From Clostridia bacterium (GTDB taxonomy: Bacteria > Bacillota_A > Clostridia > Christensenellales > Borkfalkiaceae), in assembly GCA_017462825.1 (NCBI GenBank), contig JAFTQI010000022.1, positions 27,283 through 91,282 on the forward strand: a stretch of 64,000 nucleotides of DNA, given 5' to 3'. The position numbers were made by a program, and so were the translations under genes. The notes beneath the pieces were generated by a model. That model was not told the origin of the DNA, ran no database searches, and saw only the letters and a program-made list of their open reading frames with translations. Position 1 is the stretch's first letter. The number at the start of each line of letters is the position of its first letter. Shown here one piece after another: positions 33,473 to 43,800 of the stretch.

Positions 33473-35449
33473 ATGGAAAATATCGAAATAAAATTTGATG
33501 AACTTGAAATCGGGTTTACCACTCTAAAAGAGATGGCTACGGCGCGAAAAGCGTGGTGGGAGAGTACAGAGGGACAACCTCACGTAAAGCGTTTAGAACA
33601 GGATAAAGCAGTTGTGAGAGCGTTTGGGGACGAAATTCTCCGTGGCGAGAATAACAATTTGCTTTTAAGGTCCTTAGAAAAGCGCCCTTGGCTGTTAATA
33701 GAAATCTTTTTCACGATTGTAGATAAATACGCGCGAACCGTTCCGTTTTTCTTGAACGAGGTTCAACGCGAATTTATCGAAATCATAGAGAAGCACGGAT
33801 TTAATAAAAATCATCCGTACGTCATACTGAAAGGACGTCAGCAAGGTTTTACGAGCTTGATAACGGCGATACAGTTGTCGTTTATGATTTGCCGAGAGAA
33901 TTTCAACGGCTGTACGCTTGCCGACGATTCGAGCAAAACGATAAAGCTTTTCGAAGAAAAGGGCAAGCAGGTTTACGAGCGCATAAGTGATGAAAGGTTT
34001 AAGCCCGAAAAGGCGCGTGATAATTTGAATATGCTGTCGTTCACAAGCCCGAACTGCTCTTGGCATGTGGGCGTTGCGAGTGCGGACGCGGCGCGTGGTG
34101 AAACGCTTGGCTTTTTGCATTGTTCGGAGGTGGCGACGTTCCCGTGCTTGGTTGCGGATATGCAGGCGGGCGCGATACAGTCGGTTATTCCTGACGGAGC
34201 AATCGTGTATGAAAGCACCGCGCACGGTTTTAATCAATTCAAAGAATTGTGGGATAAGCCGTCGAATATCCGTTGTTTCTTCGCTTGGTGGAAAACGGCG
34301 GAATACCGTTCGAAGTATTTGGATACGCTTAATGACTTGCCCGACGAGTGGATACGCGAGCGTGTAAATTGGTTGCGAACGGTTATCAAGTTGGACGAAG
34401 AACAAATCGCTTGGTACGTAGATACGTATAAATCGCTTGTAAATCCCGAACTTATCCGTCAAGAATATCCGTGTACGCCCGAAGAAGCGTTTTTGGCAAG
34501 TGGCGCGTGTATATTCGACCTTGATAAAATCACGAGCCGTATGGCGGAGTTGAGAGAAAAGAAAACGGACCGCATAGGCTATTTTTCGTACAAAAAAAAG
34601 CCTGCCGTAATCAACGGCGAGGCGCAAGTGGATATGTACGATATAACGAATATACAATGGGTGGATGATATAAACGGATATATTCGTTTACATAAACCGC
34701 CGAAATGCAAGGCGAGAAGAAAAGACGCGCTCGATAAAAAGAAAGTAGAGATTGCGGAAATGTCCGTAAACGAAGCGGAGGGCGAGGGCTTGGAAATCGT
34801 TGGTTACTGTCCTTATTCGCTCGGCGGAGATACCGCCGGGGAAGGGAGCGACTTTTTCACGGCTAAGGTAATTGATAATATAACTTGTGAAGAAGTGGCG
34901 ACGCTCGAAATTTGCAAAATAGACGAGGATTTGTACAGCGACCAAACATATTGCCTTGGAAAAATGTACAATGACGCTTTGGTGGCGTTAGAAGTGAATT
35001 TTTCGTATGCGCCGACAAAGAATTTAATCCGTTGTCAATACCCGAATTTATACGTACGTAAAGCGATTGAAGAAACGGCGCAAAAATCTACGACGGCGAA
35101 ATTCGGGTTTAATACTAATCCACAGACGCGCCCACTCATAATCGCAGAGTTTCAACGTAAATTCCGTGATAATCCAAGTATTATTAACGACGAAGCGACA
35201 CTTACGCAAATGATGGTTTTCGTAAAGAACGAAAATGGGCGCCCGGAGGCGGCAAAGGGGCAACACGACGACCTTGTAATGGGTGAAATGATAGCTCAAT
35301 TCGTCGCAGGGAGCGACCAAGCGCAACACGCTTACGCACTCAAAAAGGTGGAAGAAGTAGACGAATTTGCTGCTTTTTTTGGCTTTGCCAAAGAGAGCGT
35401 GGACGAAACGGGGTTTAACGGGATAAAAGGGTATTGCGATTATGATTAA
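33473..35449 (+). CDS. terL: Terminase large subunit
   Basis: The 658-residue packaging motor has an ATPase half with 'LKGRQQGFTSLITAIQ' (Walker A-like, about residues 123-138) and 'ETLGFLHCSEVATFP' with the acidic coupling residue, and an RNase H-like nuclease half with 'SLGGDTAGEGSDFFTAKVID' and the late 'GQHDDLVMGEMIAQF' aspartates. It pumps DNA into the prohead through the portal and cuts it. The length is normal for the podovirus/gp17-like group. The gene overlaps the next start by 8 bases. Confidence 0.95.
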   Translation: MENIEIKFDELEIGFTTLKEMATARKAWWESTEGQPHVKRLEQDKAVVRAFGDEILRGENNNLLLRSLEKRPWLLIEIFFTIVDKYARTVPFFLNEVQREFIEIIEKHGFNKNHPYVILKGRQQGFTSLITAIQLSFMICRENFNGCTLADDSSKTIKLFEEKGKQVYERISDERFKPEKARDNLNMLSFTSPNCSWHVGVASADAARGETLGFLHCSEVATFPCLVADMQAGAIQSVIPDGAIVYESTAHGFNQFKELWDKPSNIRCFFAWWKTAEYRSKYLDTLNDLPDEWIRERVNWLRTVIKLDEEQIAWYVDTYKSLVNPELIRQEYPCTPEEAFLASGACIFDLDKITSRMAELREKKTDRIGYFSYKKKPAVINGEAQVDMYDITNIQWVDDINGYIRLHKPPKCKARRKDALDKKKVEIAEMSVNEAEGEGLEIVGYCPYSLGGDTAGEGSDFFTAKVIDNITCEEVATLEICKIDEDLYSDQTYCLGKMYNDALVALEVNFSYAPTKNLIRCQYPNLYVRKAIEETAQKSTTAKFGFNTNPQTRPLIIAEFQRKFRDNPSIINDEATLTQMMVFVKNENGRPEAAKGQHDDLVMGEMIAQFVAGSDQAQHAYALKKVEEVDEFAAFFGFAKESVDETGFNGIKGYCDYD

Positions 35450-35750
35450 AGAAACAGATTTTTTGAAATATAAGATGGAAGTTGACGCAAGATTTTCGAG
35501 ATTGCAACAAGAAATCGAGCGCGTAAAGGCGGAACTGTCCACACAAGAATTAAGACATAAGCTCGAATTGCAAGAAGTTCTCCACAAAAAAGAAGTGGAA
35601 GAATTGAAAGAGAAAAAGGTTGCTGAAATGACGGATGAAGAAAAGACCGAGGCGGAAAAGGCAAACGCACAAGCAAGCGTTTTACTTTCCTATACGGAAG
35701 ACCGTGAGACGCTTGAAAAACTCGGATTCAAATTTGGGGAAGAGAAATAA
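35442..35750 (+). CDS. Small coiled-coil phage protein
   Basis: The 102-residue protein is a charged coiled coil through residues 12-65 ('FSRLQQEIERVKAELSTQELRHKLE'). It overlaps the end of terL and its stop overlaps the portal ATG (TAATGG), so all three are translated together. It may assist packaging or portal assembly; there is no motif to prove it. Confidence 0.72.
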   Translation: MIKETDFLKYKMEVDARFSRLQQEIERVKAELSTQELRHKLELQEVLHKKEVEELKEKKVAEMTDEEKTEAEKANAQASVLLSYTEDRETLEKLGFKFGEEK

Positions 35751-37765
35751 TGGATAAAATCACTCCTATTGAAGAAAATTCCGCGCAGTCGGTTTGGGCG
35801 GCGTACGAGAACTCTTGCGCGTATATGGATAGTATCGGTATGACGGCGCAGGTGCAGAAAAATATCGATTTTTACGAAGGGCGACAATGGCCCGCGCCAA
35901 CGAAAGATACGCTTGGTATGCCCCGTCCGATTATTGATATTACGGCGTTTACCACCGATAATAAATGCGCAAATATTTCTGGTACGCCTGTAAAGCTTGT
36001 ATTTACGTCTACCGATAACGAAAAAGCAAAGACGCTTAATCAATATACGGAGTATTGGTCTCGACAGCAAAAATTCAAGAGCAAGCTGAAAAAGCTTACG
36101 AAACGCGCGGCGGTAGATTGCGGTTCATGTTTCCACCTGTATTTACAAGGGGATAAGTTAAAACTTGAAATTATTGACGTTAGAAATTTACACGTTTCCG
36201 ACCCGACGGCTGATGATTTACAGGAGATGGATTGGGTAATCATCTCGTCGAGAAAGCCGCTTTCGGCTATCAAGAAAATGGCGGATAAAGACGCGGATTT
36301 AAGTTCGCTTACGGAAGATACCGATAATCTTACCAATAATGAGACGATTGAACAGGAAGAGACGAAACTTTGTACCGTTTTAACGAGATACTTCCGTAAA
36401 GACGGCGAAGTTTATTTCGAAAAGGTTACGAAATCGGCTGTAATCAATAAGGCAAAACCGATTGCGCCCGATATTGAAGCGGCAAAAGAAACGGATATTT
36501 ACAAAGATATTTCCGATGAAATCGATAAGGCGCTTCCGACAGGCGACGAAGGTAAAGAAAAGTCAAAGAAAAGTCAAAGAAAAGTCAAAGCGGAGTTGTA
36601 TCCCGTTTTCTATTGGAAATTCAAAGAAAAGCGTAATTGTTTCTACGGTCAATCTCTTATCGAGCCGATTATCCCCGACCAAAAAGCAATCAATACGTCG
36701 TACGGCTTGCTTATGCTTGGCGCTCAAATTGAAGCAACGGGCAAGACGTTCGTAAAAAACGGGGCATTACGCGGACAAGTTCTTACCAACAATCCTTTGC
36801 AGGTGGTAACCGATTATTATCCTTCGGGGAACGGTGTGTACAAGCTCCCTGCTGCGCAGTTGAATATGGCTGGTATGACGCTTGTGGATACGCTTGTGAA
36901 ATACGTTCGTTTTACCAATAACGTCACGGAAATCAATACAGGCGAAGCCTATGGAGCAAACGCTTCGGGGAGCGCGATTGCGCAATTACAATCGCAAGCG
37001 TCGGGAACGACGGATTCTATTCGAGAGGACCTTTGGGAAGAGCTGGAAACGTTTGGGCAAATATTAAAGCAAGAGTTTGGCTTATATTTCAAAGGCGCCA
37101 CGAAGAAACATTATAAATTCCGTGAAAAAGTAGCGGTGGACGGTACGTTACAAGAGCAGGACCTCGACGGCACGTTCGACGGAAACGATTTTGAAGGGGA
37201 AGAAAACGCATTGTTCGACGTGCAAGTAAAAGCCGTCAAAGGTACGCGTTCTTCCGTGAGCGGCGATATTCAAATGCTTGAAGCAATGCTACAAGGACAA
37301 CTTTTGACGGCGATTGAGTTTGTGGAAATGTATCCCGAAGACGCTTTGACGGAAAAAGACAGACTTTTATCGGTGCTTAAAGCGCACTCCACGGAACAGC
37401 TTACGATTATGCAACAGCAACTTGCGAAATCGCAATCGGATAATAAACAGCTTGTGTCCGTCGTAGGACAGCTTTCCAACACCATTAAGCAAAACAAGGA
37501 TATTATGGAAGCCGCTTACCGAGTTCTTGGCGTACAAGAGAAAGTCAAGGAACAGGCGATAAAAGAAGCCGCTGGAAAAATGACGGCGGAAACATCGCTC
37601 ACAATGGCGGAACAAACGGTCAAGAATTACCAAGGGGCGATGGACGCAATGGCACTCGACGCAGTTCGAGGCAATTTTGGCGGGCAAAGTTCTCTACAAC
37701 AAACAGTCAGAAACCAATTCCGTGAGAAAAGAAAATCTCTTGCGGACGAGGAAGAAGAAATATAA
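35750..37765 (+). CDS. Portal protein
   Basis: The 671-residue protein lies between terminase and scaffold, the standard place of the portal, the 12-mer ring through which DNA enters and leaves. Text such as 'NIDFYEGRQWPAP', 'MPRPIIDITAFTTDNKCANISG' and 'INTGEAYGANASGSAIAQLQSQASGTTDSIREDLWEELE' matches P22-type/short-tailed phage portals with a helical crown near the C terminus. An array of three 11-bp repeats (36557-36589) encodes 'EKSKKSQRKVK' in a surface loop. The length is typical. Confidence 0.88.
   Translation: MDKITPIEENSAQSVWAAYENSCAYMDSIGMTAQVQKNIDFYEGRQWPAPTKDTLGMPRPIIDITAFTTDNKCANISGTPVKLVFTSTDNEKAKTLNQYTEYWSRQQKFKSKLKKLTKRAAVDCGSCFHLYLQGDKLKLEIIDVRNLHVSDPTADDLQEMDWVIISSRKPLSAIKKMADKDADLSSLTEDTDNLTNNETIEQEETKLCTVLTRYFRKDGEVYFEKVTKSAVINKAKPIAPDIEAAKETDIYKDISDEIDKALPTGDEGKEKSKKSQRKVKAELYPVFYWKFKEKRNCFYGQSLIEPIIPDQKAINTSYGLLMLGAQIEATGKTFVKNGALRGQVLTNNPLQVVTDYYPSGNGVYKLPAAQLNMAGMTLVDTLVKYVRFTNNVTEINTGEAYGANASGSAIAQLQSQASGTTDSIREDLWEELETFGQILKQEFGLYFKGATKKHYKFREKVAVDGTLQEQDLDGTFDGNDFEGEENALFDVQVKAVKGTRSSVSGDIQMLEAMLQGQLLTAIEFVEMYPEDALTEKDRLLSVLKAHSTEQLTIMQQQLAKSQSDNKQLVSVVGQLSNTIKQNKDIMEAAYRVLGVQEKVKEQAIKEAAGKMTAETSLTMAEQTVKNYQGAMDAMALDAVRGNFGGQSSLQQTVRNQFREKRKSLADEEEEI
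36557..36589 (+). repeat. Three tandem 11-bp repeats inside the portal gene
   Basis: The unit GAAAAGTCAAA occurs three times without a break. Eleven is not divisible by three, so gain or loss of one unit would shift the portal frame; three units keep it. Confidence 0.9.
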
Positions 37766-37802
37766 AATACGCTGGTAGCGCAAAAACCAAGGGAGGTCAA
37801 AT

Positions 37803-38741
37803 GTGTTTGACAACGAAGACAATACGGGGGAAGAAGTCGAGTTAGACCCCGTTCTCGACGAAGATGAGGACTTTCAGGATTCCGATTTCGATGAGGATGA
37901 GGATTCCGGGCAAAACGATTCTGATGAAGTAGACGATGAAGAAGAAACCGACGAGGATTTAGACGAAGAAGGCGAAGACACGGACAACGGCGATAACGCA
38001 GGACAATCTTCCGAAGAAACGGAAGGGGAAACCCAAGCGGAAGAATCTGACAAAGCTGCAACCAAAAAGCCTTTAACCAAAGAAGAAAATGCTGCAAATG
38101 CGGCGCGCCGGCGAAAGGAAGAGCTTGAAACGAAACTGAAAGAAGAGCATACGAAGACGGTTATTGAGGTTCTCGGCGGAAAAAATCCGTTTACGGGAAA
38201 AGAAATGACCGACGCTCACGACGTAGAAGTTTACGAGCGTATGAAGCGTATCGAAAAAGCAGGGGGCGACCCCGTGGCGGATTACGCTTCTACTTTGGCA
38301 GAAGAAAGACGGCAGGCGGAAAGAGCCGAAAAAGCGGCTCAAAACACGGATTTCAATTCGTGGGCGAAAAAGGACGCAGCGAATTTTGCGAAAGAGAATC
38401 CCAGCGTGGATATGCAGAGCTTGTTCAAAGACGCGACCTTTACGAAAATTGCCGAACCGCTATTGAAACAACGTGTTCCTATGTCGAATATCTATGCGCT
38501 TTTTCAAGAAACGAAAGCAAATATCGACAGCGTAAATCAGAAGGCAAAAGAAAAAATGAAAGAGGCTTTGGCAGGTGGTATTGCCAATAAAAACGCAAGC
38601 GCGGGAAGCCTCAAGGCGAACGGCGAAAAACAGGCGACGCTCTACACAAGAGAACAGCTTGCCAGTATGTCCGATGATGAAATTGAGGCAAATTGGGATA
38701 AAGTTGAACGCTCTTACGAAGCGCTTGGAAAGAAAAAATAA
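37803..38741 (+). CDS. Scaffolding protein
   Basis: The 312-residue protein is extremely acidic over residues 1-75 ('DEDEDFQDSDFDEDEDSG') and helical after, with a C-terminal lysine-containing end, as in capsid scaffolds located between portal and coat genes. It would guide coat assembly and leave the mature head. The start is GTG 37803, with GGGAGG 5-6 bases upstream; the ATG two bases earlier is in another frame and stops at once. Confidence 0.82.
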   Translation: MFDNEDNTGEEVELDPVLDEDEDFQDSDFDEDEDSGQNDSDEVDDEEETDEDLDEEGEDTDNGDNAGQSSEETEGETQAEESDKAATKKPLTKEENAANAARRRKEELETKLKEEHTKTVIEVLGGKNPFTGKEMTDAHDVEVYERMKRIEKAGGDPVADYASTLAEERRQAERAEKAAQNTDFNSWAKKDAANFAKENPSVDMQSLFKDATFTKIAEPLLKQRVPMSNIYALFQETKANIDSVNQKAKEKMKEALAGGIANKNASAGSLKANGEKQATLYTREQLASMSDDEIEANWDKVERSYEALGKKK

Positions 38742-38760
38742 TTATTAAGGAGAAAAGATT

Positions 38761-39696
38761 ATGTCTTGGCAAAATTTTGTTCCGGCAGTGGAAGCAAAAA
38801 AGCTCTTGAAAGAGAGAGACAAATACCTCATTTTGGCGGCGCATTGTACGCGCGAATATGAGGGGCAGGTAAAAAAAGCGGGTGACCGCGTAAAAATTTT
38901 TGGTGTAGGCTCGCCTACGATTTATACCCTTAACAAAGACGGTAAGTATGAGGCGAATAAGGTTGGTCCCGGCTCGATTGCAGGTACGGGTAAACAAATT
39001 ATTCAAGGTGGTATTCCCGTAGCGGAAGATATCGAAGATACCGAAGTAGAATTCGCGGTTCAACAAATGGCTGTTTGGAATTGGGGTATGGGAGACGTAG
39101 ACGCGGCTCTTATGGGCGGCGCGAAAGGTAAAATGGCGAAACTTCGTCAAAAGCAAGGCAAAAAGCTCGCTGAAAAACAGGAAGCGTATATCGCAAAGGT
39201 TATGGCAGGCTTCAAGCCTTGTAAATATAAGGGCGAAGAAGTTGACGAAGCGGATGGTAAGGTACTTATCAAAAACGGTTCGGGCGACGGGTTTATCAAT
39301 CCTTGCGACCTTATCGATAATATCGTTCAAAAACTGAACGAGCAAGATGTTCCCGATAGCGAACAGCTCGTCTTGGAATGCTCGCCGAGATTTTGGAAAA
39401 TCCTCAAAAAGGAATACCGTGACCTTGATACCAATAACAGCGCAATGCTCGCTGGTAGAAAGTGTGGCGAATACAACGATGTGAAGGTGTTTAAGACCAA
39501 CAACACGAAAGTGGACGATAAAGAATATATTTTCGTCCGTACTCTTGATTCGGTTGCGTTCGTTGACCCCCACACGAAGACGAAAGCATACGAACCCGAA
39601 AGAGGTTTTGCGGAAGCTGTAAAAGGCTGGAACCTTTATGACGTGGCGATTATCGACCCGAAGGGCTTGATTTCCGTCGAAGTAAAATACGAGTAA
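38761..39696 (+). CDS. Major capsid protein
   Basis: The 311-residue protein follows the scaffold and has the expected coat pattern: 'SWQNFVPAVEAKKLLKERDKYLILAAHCTREYEG', a beta-rich N arm ('GDRVKIFGVGSPTIYTLNKDG') and a C-terminal 'VAFVDPHTKTKAYEPERGFAEAVKGWNLYDVAII', where the last motif is common in HK97-fold/P22-like coats. AAGGAGAAAAG precedes the ATG. It forms the icosahedral shell. Its ATG context suggests strong translation. Confidence 0.9.
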   Translation: MSWQNFVPAVEAKKLLKERDKYLILAAHCTREYEGQVKKAGDRVKIFGVGSPTIYTLNKDGKYEANKVGPGSIAGTGKQIIQGGIPVAEDIEDTEVEFAVQQMAVWNWGMGDVDAALMGGAKGKMAKLRQKQGKKLAEKQEAYIAKVMAGFKPCKYKGEEVDEADGKVLIKNGSGDGFINPCDLIDNIVQKLNEQDVPDSEQLVLECSPRFWKILKKEYRDLDTNNSAMLAGRKCGEYNDVKVFKTNNTKVDDKEYIFVRTLDSVAFVDPHTKTKAYEPERGFAEAVKGWNLYDVAIIDPKGLISVEVKYE

Positions 39697-39710
39697 GGAG
39701 GTAACGGAAT

Positions 39711-40049
39711 ATGGCTGTTACGAAATGTATTAAAAGAAACGAAGCGGTGGACGTTGTAGAAACCGCAGTTACTACCGAAGGCATTGCAATCGAAGCACAG
39801 GACCACGGCGACCGTATGGTTTTGCTTTTGACTGCCTCGGCTGCTTGTAATGCAACGATTGTCGCAGGCGACGCAGAAGTATGGGGCGGACTTGAAGATT
39901 TGACTATCAAATTTACGGCGGCAGGTAGCAAGGCGGTTTGCCTTGATACGGCGCGCTTCAAGTTCGTTTCGGGCGACAACAAAGGCAAAATCGTTGTGAA
40001 AGCAAATGCGGCGGATTCGCTTAAAGCGACGCTTCTCATCGGTTGTTAA
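39711..40049 (+). CDS. Probable head decoration protein
   Basis: The 112-residue protein is alanine- and valine-rich and beta-structured ('MVLLLTASAACNATIVAGDAEVWGGLEDLTIKF'), follows the coat gene by 14 bases and has AAGGAGGT upstream. Small proteins at this place are often capsid decoration or stabilising proteins. The role is inferred from place and composition. Confidence 0.68.
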   Translation: MAVTKCIKRNEAVDVVETAVTTEGIAIEAQDHGDRMVLLLTASAACNATIVAGDAEVWGGLEDLTIKFTAAGSKAVCLDTARFKFVSGDNKGKIVVKANAADSLKATLLIGC

Positions 40050-40085
40050 AAGTAAGGATAAGGCGACGCGCCAAGGAGAGATGAA

Positions 40086-40820
40086 ATGAAATATACGACT
40101 ACTATTGAAGACATCAAGAGGGCGGCATTACAGCTTCTTGGCGCGAATTTATCCGACGATATTTATGGGCAATCCATACCCGAACTTATTGAAAAGGACG
40201 ATACGTACGCGCAATATCTTGTGAATATGGATGCATCCATTAACAGGGCGATAAAACGTATGGTTCAAAAGGGTGTTTTGCCCGATAAGACGTATACGCT
40301 TGAATATGCAGAAAGTTATCAAGACGGTATCGCTGTAAACGGTGGGGATATGGTTGTGTCCGTTGAAAAGCTTATTGACGGTTTTAGGGAGTTAAAACGC
40401 GTTGATTTTATCGATAGGCGCGGTAATATCTACCAAGACGTGGATTACGGCGTGTTAGGCGACGATATACTGTTAAAAGCCTTGCAGGAGAACGAACGAT
40501 ACGTATTTACGTATTCGTATGCTCCTGCGCAAATTTCGCCGATTATGGCGCTTTCCCAACAAGCAACAGATTGGAAAAACGCCGAAATTGCGGCAAAAAA
40601 TACGGGCGAAGGGGCATATAACAAAAATACGCTCGATATTCCCGACGACCTTGCAAGCATTATTCCAAAATTCGTTTTCGGGGAATTGTATATGCACGAT
40701 GAACCCTCGGTGGCAATGTATCAGGGTATCAATCCTTTCGAGGCGTATTTGTCGGATTATAAACCGCCTGAAAGTGTAAAAAACAATCAAATAAAAAATA
40801 TTTTTGGGGTGTTTAATTGA
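40086..40820 (+). CDS. Head-tail connector (gp4/adaptor-like) protein
   Basis: The 244-residue protein lies between coat and the large tail protein. The text 'IKRAALQLLGANLSDDIY...YAQYLVNMDASINRAIKRMVQKGVLP' recalls the helical adaptor proteins that bind the portal in short-tailed phages (P22 gp4 type). AAGGAG precedes the ATG. Its stop overlaps the next start (TGATG). Confidence 0.75.
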   Translation: MKYTTTIEDIKRAALQLLGANLSDDIYGQSIPELIEKDDTYAQYLVNMDASINRAIKRMVQKGVLPDKTYTLEYAESYQDGIAVNGGDMVVSVEKLIDGFRELKRVDFIDRRGNIYQDVDYGVLGDDILLKALQENERYVFTYSYAPAQISPIMALSQQATDWKNAEIAAKNTGEGAYNKNTLDIPDDLASIIPKFVFGELYMHDEPSVAMYQGINPFEAYLSDYKPPESVKNNQIKNIFGVFN

Positions 40821-43800
40821 TGATTCAGTTTGATTATCCGAGTAGTGGTATCGGAAAAAAAGATAGAAAAAGATATACCTTTTCCGATTTTCGCGGTGTA
40901 GATAAGTCGGTGGCTGAAATCAATGTGGCACCCACTCGCGCCGTTGAATCCACGAATTTCGTTGATAGAAACGGCGTTTTACATAAACGCTACGGCTGGG
41001 AGCAGGTTTATCAATTTGAAGGTGAAATAAACGGTTTTTGGGAACTGTATTTAGACGGTGTGAACTATACGATTTGTTATGCGGGGGAGATTTTTTACCG
41101 AAAGACTGAAAACGGTTGGAAGGAAGCCTATAAAAGCGATAAACTCGTTTCACGTAGAACGGCTTGTTATACGCAAAACAAAAAAGCGTATTTTATTGGT
41201 TGTGGAGATTTTCTTGTTTTTCGTTTTGATAACGAAATCGGTAAATATGCGTTTTTCCGCGTTTATGATGACGCAGAAACGTATATCCCGACGACCACGG
41301 CGCAAATTTCCCCTACGGATATGGTGTTGGAAGGGATAGGCGAGCAATATGCAAGAGATAGTGTAAACCTACTTACGGGTTGGCGAAAAAATACGCTTGT
41401 CGGCGTGGCAGTACCATCTGAAAATACTGAAGGCTTGTATTATGCTTTGGATTCTTGCATTGGGAAAAATTCTTCCTTTTGTGCGGAGCTTGAAATATCA
41501 AGCAAAATATATAAACTTGCTTACGAGAGTGATACGGAAATTACAGTAGAGGAAAACGAAGATTTATCGTCTTGTAGTTTTTCCCTCAATGGTGCAAGTG
41601 GGAGCATTACAAATTATAACTATTTTCCTGCGCTTAATGCGGAAGTGGAATCGGGAGAATATTTTGATTGGAAGTTGCAAATTGAAGGCGAAGGTGGTGT
41701 ATCGTGTGGACTTCGTTGGAAAAAAGAGGCAGAAAGTTCATTAAAAAAGAAATTTTCATATCCCAACTATGAATACAATGTATATACTTTATATCTGCAT
41801 AATGAAGATAAATCAAAAGAAATTCCTATATTGAGAGATTATCATAGAAAAGCTTATGATAAAAATACGGATTTGAACGAATCAGAGTATGGTTTAAGTG
41901 TGGATATGAACGACGAAGGTGGTTTGTCGTTGACAGCGATAAAAAATTATGAAGACCACTTAAGTCTTACGTTTTGGATGTATGTATATGTTAACGTGCT
42001 TGATGAATATGGAAATTCAGTTCAATATGCCTTTCGCCCCATGATGATTCGTGCTGGGTATATGGAGAGTACGCAAACAATAGATACGTCAGATATGTTT
42101 GCTTTGGGGTATACTTCCCCTAAAATTGCTAGGATTGATTATCCTACAAAAGTTGAACATATCCCAACGCGCCGTTCTAGAGATTGGGCTGTTGAAGAAG
42201 AATACGATATAAACCTGCCCGAAATTCAAGATTATTCGGATTCATTTGCATCGTTTTTCAATAGTGAAGTATTAACCTTAAAATTTATTGATTCTGGAAT
42301 TTATGATATTTTAACAATTACAGCGGATTGTTTGAAGTATGAAGATGAAGAATTAAGCGTAGAGCTGCAAATGACGGGATATTTGAACGTAAAAAAATGG
42401 AATATAGCCGAAGATGAAAAAAAGAACATTTCCGTAAAATTTTATGCGGATAATCCATTGGAAGCAGAAAGCATTTTAAACACCAAATATTCTACGTTAT
42501 ACGGCGTGGCAAGTGAAGCCAATCGACTTTTCGTTGCCAATGGCGATAAAGCGGATAAGTCTAATGTTATCTTCTTTTCGGAAATGGACGATTTTACGTA
42601 TTTCCCCGATACGTTTACAAAAGCGGTTGGGGGGAACGCAAACGAAGTAAAAGGTTTTATTCGTCTTGCGAACGGCAGCATGGCTGCGTTAAAATCGTTG
42701 AACGGAAACGAGCCTACGGTATTCGTTTTTAACGGCGAGTATATTTCGGGATATTATGACGCGGAAGAAACGGAGCCGTACACTTTGCCAAAATTCTCAA
42801 CCAGTGGCGTAAGTACCACGCAAGGAATTATTGCTCCGTATGCCTGTTCTAATCTTGCCGATGATAGTTTATTCCTTTCGCAAAACGGCGTTTACGCGTT
42901 AGAATTGTCGCAAGGCACGGATTCTCAAAGGTTTGCCAAAGAACGTTCTTTGCCCATCAATAACCTTTTGAAAGAGTGTAATCTTTCCGAGCTTGAAGAA
43001 GCTTGTGCAATTACGCACGAGAATAAGTATTATTTGGCGGTTCTGCATTATAAAAGAACTACGGACACGTCCGTGGTTGCAGGAAAAACCTATTACGAAA
43101 GAGTGGGTGGCTCCTATGTGAAAGTTGAAAAGCCTGACGAAGATACGGGTATGTTCAAGTATTACGAACGAGAAGAGTGCGTATACGTTGCTGATGCGCA
43201 TTATACGTTCAAGCCTATGGGGGATATGGCGGATACGTTTTCCTATGAGTGGTATCCTTTAACGAATATTCCCGTTCGCATTTGGTTTTTGCTTAACGGC
43301 GAATTGTATTTCGGTACGAACGACGGTAGAGTATGCAGGTTTGTAGAAAATCAATATTATGACGTAAAAAAGATATATCTTGCTTCGAACGTGGAAAGTG
43401 GGGAAATCAAAGCGTATTCGCAACAACAGGTTAAAGCAATCACGACGGTTTTGGATACAAACGCCGACGGGAATATCGTTACCTTTTCGATTGCCAAAGA
43501 TACGGAGATAGCAGACGGGGATACGATAATCTTTACTTCGGGAACATTGCTTGGGATTGTGAAAGAAGACGTATACGAAGAATTACGCGTAGAAGTAAAA
43601 GATTTGTTGAACACGGAGTTGTATATCGTAAAATGTAAAAACGAAAACGACGAGTTTGAGGGGAATATCCAACTTAAATACACGCCGGACGGGGAAGTAG
43701 TAGAGTTTGTAAAAGCTGAAAACTTGACTGCGACAATTCAAAAAAAGACGGTTGTTAAAGCGAGTAGGACAATGCCGACGTTTGATTTCGGTATGCCCGA

